DNA of 64,000 nt from CAVREM01 sp963728825 (lineage in GTDB: Bacteria; Acidobacteriota; Vicinamibacteria; Vicinamibacterales; CAVVIG01), in contig CAVSLA010000001.1 in the NCBI GenBank assembly GCA_963728825.1, positions 1-64,000 of the forward strand, given 5' to 3'. A program made the translations under genes and the position numbers. Below, piece after piece: positions 58,621 to 64,000 of this stretch. The notes under the pieces are model-generated. The model was given only the letters and a program-made list of their open reading frames with translations, made no database searches and was not told the DNA's origin. How positions within the stretch are numbered: position 1 is the stretch's first letter; each line of letters opens with the position of its first letter.

Positions 58621-59393
58621 ACGATTCTGAACCCAATGCTGTACGCGTAGGTATCCGGCGGCACCTTGTGCCGGTACGCGCACCGTAACATCGACACATC
58701 GTCGTTCAACCACGAGCCGCCCCGCACGATCCGGAAGACGCCTGAGCTGGGGCCGGCGGGATCGACCGGGTCACCTTCTGCATAGTAGTCCCGGGCGTAC
58801 CAATCAGAAACCCACTCCCAGACATTCCCGGCGACGTCGTACAGGCCGAAGGCATTCGGTGGATAGGTGCCGGTCGGACGGGTGCCGCGCTGGCGCTTCG
58901 CCGCGGCGTCGGCAAGGAAGTTGCCGCGGGTTGGATCGATGTCGTTGCCCCACGGGAACCTGAGCCCTTCGGCGCCGCCGCGGGCCGCTTTCTCCCACTC
59001 GGCCTCGGTCGGCAGCCGCACCAGCTGGCCGATGGCATCGGACAGCCATCGGCAGTAGGCCGCGGCGTCCTCGTACTTGACCAGGACGACCGGGTGGCTG
59101 CCGTGGCCGGCCGGCGGCGAGTCGATGGGCCAGATGTACGGCCGGGCCAGGTCGCGGAACAGCCCGTCGTTGTCGCTGGCGATCAACGGCAGCTCGCGAA
59201 CATCCGGGACCGGATGCCCGGTGGCGCGGACAAAACGCGCGTATTCGTCCTGGGTGACCGGAAAACGGCCGATCTGGAAATCGCCGACGTAGACGCGATG
59301 GACGGGACGCTCGTCTTCCTCGGCGTCGGAGGCGCCCATCAGGAAATCGCCGGCCGGTATCCGCGCGAGAGCTGGCGTTGCGGCAAGCGTCAA
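58608..59393 (-). CDS. SUMF1/formylglycine-generating-enzyme domain protein
   Basis: A protein of 261 residues. ARIPAGDFLMGASDAEEDER and VHRVYVGDFQIGRFPVTQDE open the fold. VRLPTEAEWEKAARGGAEGL, NAFGLYDVAGNVWEWVSDWY, RIVRGGSWLNDD and RCAYRHKVPPDTYAYSIGFR follow. Genuine formylglycine-generating enzymes use two cysteines near the end; here only one is visible, in MLRCAYRHK, so sulfatase activation is unlikely and a C-type lectin or EgtB-like role is possible. No signal peptide. Confidence 0.8.
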   Translation of the reverse strand: MTLAATPALARIPAGDFLMGASDAEEDERPVHRVYVGDFQIGRFPVTQDEYARFVRATGHPVPDVRELPLIASDNDGLFRDLARPYIWPIDSPPAGHGSHPVVLVKYEDAAAYCRWLSDAIGQLVRLPTEAEWEKAARGGAEGLRFPWGNDIDPTRGNFLADAAAKRQRGTRPTGTYPPNAFGLYDVAGNVWEWVSDWYARDYYAEGDPVDPAGPSSGVFRIVRGGSWLNDDVSMLRCAYRHKVPPDTYAYSIGFRIVCSE

Positions 59394-59410
59394 GGCAGAG
59401 GGTGAGTATA

Positions 59411-59659
59411 TTATTCCTCCGCGTCGAGCGCCTGCCGGAGCGCGATCGGGTCGAATCCCCGGACCGCGCGGTCGCCGACGACCGTCACGGGAACCGAACG
59501 AAAGCCGCGGGCGATGAGCGCATCATAGGCGCGGTCGTCCTCGTCCACGTTCATCACGGTGAACGTTGCGCCGGCGAGTGAAAGAAACTCCTTCACCTGT
59601 TCGCAGCTCATTCAGGCGCTGCCGGCAAACACGACGATCGAACGCGATCCTGCTGACAT
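59411..59659 (-). CDS. Glutaredoxin-like protein with probable selenocysteine (UxxC)
   Basis: From ATG 59659, with ribosome site AAGGGGAG, the product reads MSAGSRSIVVFAGSA-U-MSCEQVKEFLSLAG. TGA at 59614-59612 occupies the first position of the CxxC redox motif (U-M-S-C). The frame stays open on both sides, and the downstream part ATFTVMNVDEDDRAYDALIA, RGFRSVPVTVVGDRAVRGFD (cis-Pro SVPVT) is a complete glutaredoxin fold, 82 residues in all. A hairpin resembling a bacterial SECIS follows the TGA. The alternative is a truncated product from ATG 59611, but that lacks the first strand, the redox pair and a ribosome site. Thiol or selenol reductase; substrate unknown. Confidence 0.7.
59578..59596 (-). 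promoter_or_regulatory. Candidate bacterial SECIS element
   Basis: GUGAAGG (59596-59590) pairs with CUUUCAC (59584-59578), seven base pairs including one G-U, with loop AGUUU. The loop begins 22 bases after the UGA and has G in its second position. Spacing and loop fit the known bacterial SECIS rules (loop 16-37 bases from UGA, G in the first two loop positions). Confidence 0.55.
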
Positions 59660-60838
59660 ATGACTCCCCTTCACGGTATCACCGTCCTGGATCTGACCCG
59701 CGTGCTGTCCGGACCGTACTGCACGATGCTGCTCGCCGATCTCGGCGCGCGCGTCATCAAGATCGAGCAGCCCGGCAAGGGCGACGATACCCGCGGCTGG
59801 GGACCGCCGTTTCAGTCGGGCGAAAGCGCCTACTTCCTGAGCATCAACCGCAACAAAGAGAGCGTGACCCTCGACTTCAAGCATCCGGACGGGCGGGCGG
59901 TGCTCGCGCGGCTGATCGCGCGCGCCGACGTGCTGGTCGAGAACTTCCGTCCCGGGGCACTCACCAAGCTCGGGTTCGACTACGCCTCGCTCCAGGCCGG
60001 GCATCCGCGACTGGTCTATTGCTCGATCTCGGGCTTCGGGCACACCGGACCGCGGCGCCGTGAAGCCGGATACGACGCGGTCATGCAAGGCGAGGGTGGG
60101 TTGATGAGCATTACCGGCGCTGCCGATGGTCCGCCGTACCGGCTGGGCGTGGCGATCGCCGACATCGTGACCGGGATGTTCGCGGCGCAAGGGATCACCG
60201 CCGCCCTGCTGGCGCGCGAACGCACCGGCCGCGGGCAGGCAGTGGACATCGCGATGCTGGACTCGGTCGCCGCGCTGCTCAGCTATCAGGCCGGCATCTA
60301 TTTCGCGACCAACAGCGCCCCGGGACGCATGGGAAACCGCCATCCGACCATCGTGCCCTACGAGACGTTTTCGGCTGCGGATGGAGAGTTCGTGCTGGCG
60401 ATCGGCAACGACGACCAGTGGCGCCGTTTCTGCCAGGCGGCCGCCATTCCCGAAGACGAGCGGTTCGCGACCAACCGGCAGCGGGTGGTCGCCTACGACG
60501 AGCTGAAACCACTGCTGACCACCAGGCTGCGCAGCGAGCCGCGAGCCTACTGGATCGATCGACTCACCGCGGCCGGCGTCCCGTGCGGCTCGGTTCGCAA
60601 TCTCCACGAGCTGTTTGCGGATCCGCAGATCGCCGCACGCGAGATGGTCGCGGAGCTGCAGCACGAGACGGTTGGTGCGATGCGCGTGCTCGGCACGCCG
60701 ATGAAGTTGTCTGAGACGGCTGCTTCGATCCGCACGCCGCCGCCACGGCTCGGCGAACACACCGCGGCGGTGCTGACGGCGGAAGCGGGCGTGGCACAAG
60801 CCGACCTCGAGACGCTGCGCGCAAAAGGGGTGATCTGA
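59660..60838 (+). CDS. CaiB/BaiF family (type III) CoA transferase
   Basis: An intact protein of 392 residues. ITVLDLTRVLSGPYCTMLLA, DLGARVIKIEQPGKGDDTRG, LSINRNKESVTLDFKHPDGR, VENFRPGALTKLGFDY, SISGFGHTGPRRREAGYDAV (with the candidate catalytic aspartate) and RMGNRHPTIVPYETF. It moves CoA between carboxylic acids; substrates are not predictable. Its ATG abuts the divergent glutaredoxin ATG with no space between, so its promoter must lie inside the neighbour. Confidence 0.9.
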   Translation: MTPLHGITVLDLTRVLSGPYCTMLLADLGARVIKIEQPGKGDDTRGWGPPFQSGESAYFLSINRNKESVTLDFKHPDGRAVLARLIARADVLVENFRPGALTKLGFDYASLQAGHPRLVYCSISGFGHTGPRRREAGYDAVMQGEGGLMSITGAADGPPYRLGVAIADIVTGMFAAQGITAALLARERTGRGQAVDIAMLDSVAALLSYQAGIYFATNSAPGRMGNRHPTIVPYETFSAADGEFVLAIGNDDQWRRFCQAAAIPEDERFATNRQRVVAYDELKPLLTTRLRSEPRAYWIDRLTAAGVPCGSVRNLHELFADPQIAAREMVAELQHETVGAMRVLGTPMKLSETAASIRTPPPRLGEHTAAVLTAEAGVAQADLETLRAKGVI

Positions 60839-60839
60839 G

Positions 60840-61265
60840 ATGGAAATCTCCGACGTCAGGCGCCGGGTCACCGAGACCGTCGAACGGGCCAGGCGAACGG
60901 CCGCGGAACGGCGAACGCGTACTGACGAGGCGGCGCGCGACTACGCGACGTTTCTCGATGTCATCGCCATTCCGCTGGTCCGCCAGGTGGCCAACGCGCT
61001 TCGGGTCCAGAGCTTCCCGTTCGTGGTCTTCACGCCCGGCGGCAGCGTGCGGCTGGCGTCGGAAAAGGCAGGCGACGACTATATCGAGCTGTCGCTCGAC
61101 ACCTCGGGTCCGGAGCCGATCGTCCTCGGGCACACGCGCCGGACGCGCGGACGACGCACGATCGAAAGCGAGCGGCCGGTGGGCAGCGGCCCGATCCGCG
61201 AGCTGACCGACGAACAGGTGCTGGATTTCATTCTGGAAGAACTGGCAGCGTTCGTCGAGAAATGA
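60840..61265 (+). CDS. Conserved-looking hypothetical protein (141 residues)
   Basis: Not recognised. It starts MEISDVRRRVTETVERARRT 1 bp after the CoA transferase stop, so it is co-transcribed. An N-terminal charged helix (TAAERRTRTDEAARDYATFL) is followed by a beta-rich middle (FPFVVFTPGGSVRLASEKAG, DDYIELSLDTSGPEPIVLGH) and a C-terminal helix (LTDEQVLDFILEELAAFVEK). No membrane segment. It converges with the PilT-like gene. Confidence 0.6.
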   Translation: MEISDVRRRVTETVERARRTAAERRTRTDEAARDYATFLDVIAIPLVRQVANALRVQSFPFVVFTPGGSVRLASEKAGDDYIELSLDTSGPEPIVLGHTRRTRGRRTIESERPVGSGPIRELTDEQVLDFILEELAAFVEK

Positions 61266-61267
61266 CG

Positions 61268-63011
61268 TCAGGCGTACTGTTCGAGCGCGGTCGTGTCGAT
61301 CCCCTGACGCTTCAGCAGCGCCAGGAAACCGGCACGGTCGGCGGCGCGTCGATAGGCTTCGCGGACATCCACCACTCCGCTCTGAACGTAGCCGACCAGC
61401 GCATCGTTCAGCGGGATCATGCCATGCAGGCGGCCACCCTCGATCGCCAGCGGCAACTGCGAGGTCTTGCCCTCCGCCAGCACGCTGCGGACCGCGGGGG
61501 TATTCAGCAGCACCTCGCGCGCCGCGACGCGTCCGCCGCTTTTCTTTTGCAGGAGCACCTGGGTGACGAGGCCGCGCAGATTCTGCGCCAGTGACAGCTG
61601 CACGGAGCGACGGAGCTCCGGCGGGTACCAGTCGATGATGCGATCGATCGCGCCGCCGGCGCTCGACGCCGGAAAACCGCCGATGACGAGGTGACCGCCG
61701 GCGGCGGCGTCCAACGCAACGTTCATCAGCTCGGCGCTGCGGACCTCCTCGAGCACCAGCACATCCGGATCTTCGCGCAGCGCGGTGCGCGCCGCGGCGA
61801 GGAAGTCGTCGGTCCCGCCTCTCAGCTCGCGCTGGCTGATGAACGCGCCCGCGCGATCGTGCGTGACGTTGATTTCGCTCTCGATCGTGATGACGTGGTC
61901 GCGCCGCGTCTTGTTGATCAGATCGAGGAAGGCGGAGATGACGCGTCCGCTTTCCGCTCGAGCGTGAGCCCGCAACCAGCACCAGCCCTTCGGGCTCGAG
62001 CGCCAGCGACTGAACTTCGCGCGTCAACCCGAGCTGTTCGGCCGAGACGCCGCGCGTCCGCATCATGCGGAACACCCCGCCGGGTCCTCGGACGTCGCGG
62101 AACGTCATGCAGCGCACGCGCCCGAGATCGGCGATGTCGCAGATCCATTCGGTGGCGATGCCGGTGCGCAAGGCTTCGGCGTCGCGTTCCGGCATCAGTG
62201 TCAGCAGCAGTGATTCGACGTCCTGGGGGCTGAGTATGGGAGCGCCGTCCAGTGTCTCGATCTCGCCGTCGATGCGGATCGCGGGCCGCGCACCGGACGA
62301 GAGATACAGGACCGAGGCGCCGCGCGCGGCGGCCTGTCGCAACACGCGCTCGAGGTTTGAAATCGTCTGGTCTGCCCGTGGTGGCGGCGGCGGAACGTCG
62401 TTCCGGATCGGATTCCGCGTCAGCGGCAGAACCGGAGCCGGCTCCTGCGCGGGGGCCGGAGTCGTGGTCGCGACGCCGATCGGCACCACCGGGGCCGGCA
62501 GGCGGATCGGCACCACCGGTGGCGGCGGTTCGGCAGCAGGCGTCACGATGGTGGGTTCAGCGGGCCTCACCGGCGGCGGCAAGACAATCACCGGCGGTTC
62601 CGGTGCGGGCCGCGGCGCGGCAGCTTCTGGCGGTGGCGCCGGTTCCGGCTGATCAACTGGCTGGAACATCTCGAGTGGAACCCGATCCTCGTCCGGCACC
62701 TGCCGCCGCCGGATCTCCACCCAGATGTCGTCGCCGCCCCGGGCCGCCACAATCGTGAAGTGCTCACCCGGCAGCTCCGGAAACGGTGGCAATTGATATT
62801 GAACGGCACCGAACTCGTCGAGGGCGTTCTGGGGTTCCACCGGCAGCAACTGGTTGAGAATGCCGGTTACCGCGTCCAGCGTCAGGCCTTTGGTGGCAAG
62901 GTCCACCTGTTCGGTGGGCGTCACGATGTACGGCTTCTCGCCGACATGAAGAACCACCGCCTCGCCATCGAGCCGAACGATTGCCTGGAGCAGTGAAGAG
63001 ACGAAGCTCAT
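61268..63011 (-). CDS. PilT-like secretion/twitching ATPase with N-terminal domain, frameshifted
   Basis: N-terminal domain (about residues 1-125) LLQAIVRLDGEAVVLHVGEK and TLDAVTGILNQLLPV, then a long Pro/Ala linker (about 125-215, PEPAPPPEAAAPRPAPEPP). The PilT core follows: LERVLRQAAARGASVLYLSS, RMMRTRGVSAEQLGLTREVQ and Walker A VLVAGSRSSGK. A frame change near 61960 interrupts just after it; the rest (VITIESEI, LREDPDVLVLEEVRSAELMN, LDAAAGGHLVIGGFPASSAG, NTPAVRSVLAEGKT) ends at 61268. It would be about 580 residues. PilT-type ATPases retract type IV pili; the added domain and linker are unusual. Confidence 0.78.
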
Positions 63012-63105
63012 GGCCGGCCTGACCGCCTGTTCGTCACTCCTTCACAGAAGTGCATGGTTCCCGCTGCGCAAATGGCGCGCCGCTGCACAACGAAAGTCTC
63101 GGACG

Positions 63106-63149
63106 TTCGGTCGTCAGTCGATAGTCGGCAGTCGGCAGTCGGCAGTCGG
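63106..63149. repeat. (CAGTCGG)n repeat
   Basis: CGGTCGTCAGTCGATAGTCG followed by three GCAGTCG units, the same family as the TAGTCGG tract at 31117-31187. It fills the space between the PilT-like gene and the hypothetical gene at 63168. Confidence 0.8.
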
Positions 63150-63167
63150 GACCGAAAGTCCACGAGC

Positions 63168-63623
63168 TCACTCACGCCGGGGAGTGTCGATTTCATAGAC
63201 CCGGACGAGCTCGACCAGCTTGTAGCCGCGGGTTTGATACGGGGGGACGATCCGTTCGGCCCGGAGGTACTGGAGCATCCCTTCGTCGGAATAGTCCGGC
63301 GCGCCGACTCCTTCCAGGCCGATCAGTGCGCGCTCGAGCCCGGCGACATTCAGCGTGCGCTGCTCCACGACTCGCCGCGTCGGCAGAAAGCCAAATCGCG
63401 TTCCGCGTTCCTCGCGGGCGGTCGTGGTGAACCTGATGAATATCTCATTGCTGATGAAGTTGTAATCAGCTTCGGAGCGGCTGGCTGGTGCGTCCTCGAC
63501 CTTGAGAAACGCCACGCCCTCGATCTGCCGCAGCTGGTCGATGAGCACCTGCGTGAAAGTGCCCTCGCCGGACCAGCCCGAGGTGTCTACTTCTGCGACC
63601 ATGAAATCGTCATTTGATGGCAT
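63168..63623 (-). CDS. Conserved-looking hypothetical protein (151 residues)
   Basis: Not recognised. MVAEVDTSGWSGEGTFTQVL may be the true start (residue 8, ATG 63602). EGVAFLKVEDAPASRSEADY and YNFISNEIFIRFTTTAREER follow, then LERALIGLEGVGAPDYSDEG. An alpha/beta pattern, no membrane segment. The start region overlaps menG by 14 bp, so it is probably co-transcribed with it. Confidence 0.55.
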   Translation of the reverse strand: MPSNDDFMVAEVDTSGWSGEGTFTQVLIDQLRQIEGVAFLKVEDAPASRSEADYNFISNEIFIRFTTTAREERGTRFGFLPTRRVVEQRTLNVAGLERALIGLEGVGAPDYSDEGMLQYLRAERIVPPYQTRGYKLVELVRVYEIDTPRRE

Positions 63624-64000
63624 GGTGGATCGCCATCAGCCCGCCCAGCACCGGGTAGTAGCGAGCGCGAGAGAACCCGCGTGTCTCCATCAGCCGTGCC
63701 ACCGCCTCCGCGCCAGGATACTGGCGGATCGACGCCGGGATGTACCGGTAGGTGTCTGGATCGCGATGCAGCAGCCAGCCGAGCACGGCGCCGACCGTCG
63801 TGAGATACCAGAGGTAGACGGTGCGCACGACGCGATTCGCCGGCCGGTTGAAGTCGAGCGACAGCGCCTGTCCACCTGGCTTGAGCACACGCACCATCTC
63901 ATCGACGGCGCGCGGCAGATCGGGGACATTGCGCAGGCCGTAGCCGGTCGTCACGATGTCGAAGGACGCGGCGCCGAACGGCAGGGTCTGCATGTCACCG
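63610..64000 (-). CDS. menG: Demethylmenaquinone/ubiquinone methyltransferase MenG/UbiE, C-terminal part
   Basis: The gene runs off the right edge. Visible: LPFGAASFDIVTTGYGLRNV (UbiE signature DxVT-GYGLRN), LPRAVDEMVRVLKPGGQALS, LDFNRP, YRYIPASIRQYPGAEAVARL, METRGFSRARYYPVLGGLMA. SAM-dependent C-methylation of demethylmenaquinone, the last step of menaquinone synthesis, matching the mqn genes in this window. Confidence 0.93.
   Translation of the reverse strand, partial: GDMQTLPFGAASFDIVTTGYGLRNVPDLPRAVDEMVRVLKPGGQALSLDFNRPANRVVRTVYLWYLTTVGAVLGWLLHRDPDTYRYIPASIRQYPGAEAVARLMETRGFSRARYYPVLGGLMAIHHAIK

Noticed and set aside
60564..61267. Extension of the PilT frame over the CoA transferase
   Set aside because: The frame is open only because of the frame change near 61960; the sequence opposite is the clear CoA transferase and the 141-residue gene.

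Overview
The window is GC-rich bacterial DNA that most resembles a soil Acidobacteriota genome, probably the Vicinamibacteria. That is an inference from gene content (futalosine menaquinone genes, a complete isc operon, CysO/Mec sulfur-carrier genes) and from the many low-complexity intergenic repeats. No 16S rRNA is present, and nothing here was tested by alignment.

Region 1 (1-28.8 kb) reads as an accessory island. Its left end (1-7 kb) is full of frame-broken genes: glutamate synthase, DinB, lytic transglycosylase, a HAD-HerA fusion, a universal stress protein, the tail of an NtrC-type regulator and a ribosome-hibernation factor. It continues with two GH15 glucosidases, a Rieske ferredoxin and its reductase, a di-haem cytochrome, DoxX, transaldolase, DUF488, a Cof-type phosphatase, gluconokinase, 6-phosphogluconolactonase, GAPDH, a DksA-type factor, a second universal stress protein, a guanidinium exporter under a guanidine-II riboswitch, TonB, an Asp-box propeller and an acetyltransferase. 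It ends in a truncated lipoprotein, a serine-recombinase fragment and an IS481-type element about 40 bp from tRNA-Asn. A palindrome close to TTTCA-N3-TGAAA recurs seven times as single or clustered sites. Most copies lie 50-140 bp upstream of -24/-12 (sigma-54) promoter matches, two of which form divergent pairs. I read this as a sigma-54 stress and carbon-reserve regulon whose local regulator survives only as a fragment.

Region 2 (28.8-37.9 kb) is core genome: OsmC, RecR, YbaB, DnaX, the SRP RNA, superoxide dismutase, quinolinate synthase behind a Rex-like operator, MqnE and YjbQ.

Region 3 (37.9-45.3 kb) is a vitamin B12 uptake operon behind a cobalamin riboswitch: BtuB, a Dph6-like PP-loop protein, BtuD, BtuC, BtuF, a second Dph6-like protein and a second BtuF-like protein. 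Opposite it lie mqnD and mqnB.

Region 4 (47.7-56.6 kb, minus strand) is one long sulfur-mobilisation block: cysM, mec, a CysO-MoeB-rhodanese fusion, then iscR-iscS-iscU-iscA-hscB-hscA-fdx-iscX. Region 5 (56.7-64 kb) holds an isoprenylcysteine methyltransferase-like protein, AlkA, a SIMPL protein, a SUMF1-domain protein, a probable selenocysteine glutaredoxin, a CaiB-type CoA transferase, a PilT-like ATPase and the end of menG/ubiE.

Many genes carry frame changes that leave family motifs in register. Some may be assembly indels rather than decay, so 'frameshifted' below means only that the given sequence does not read through.
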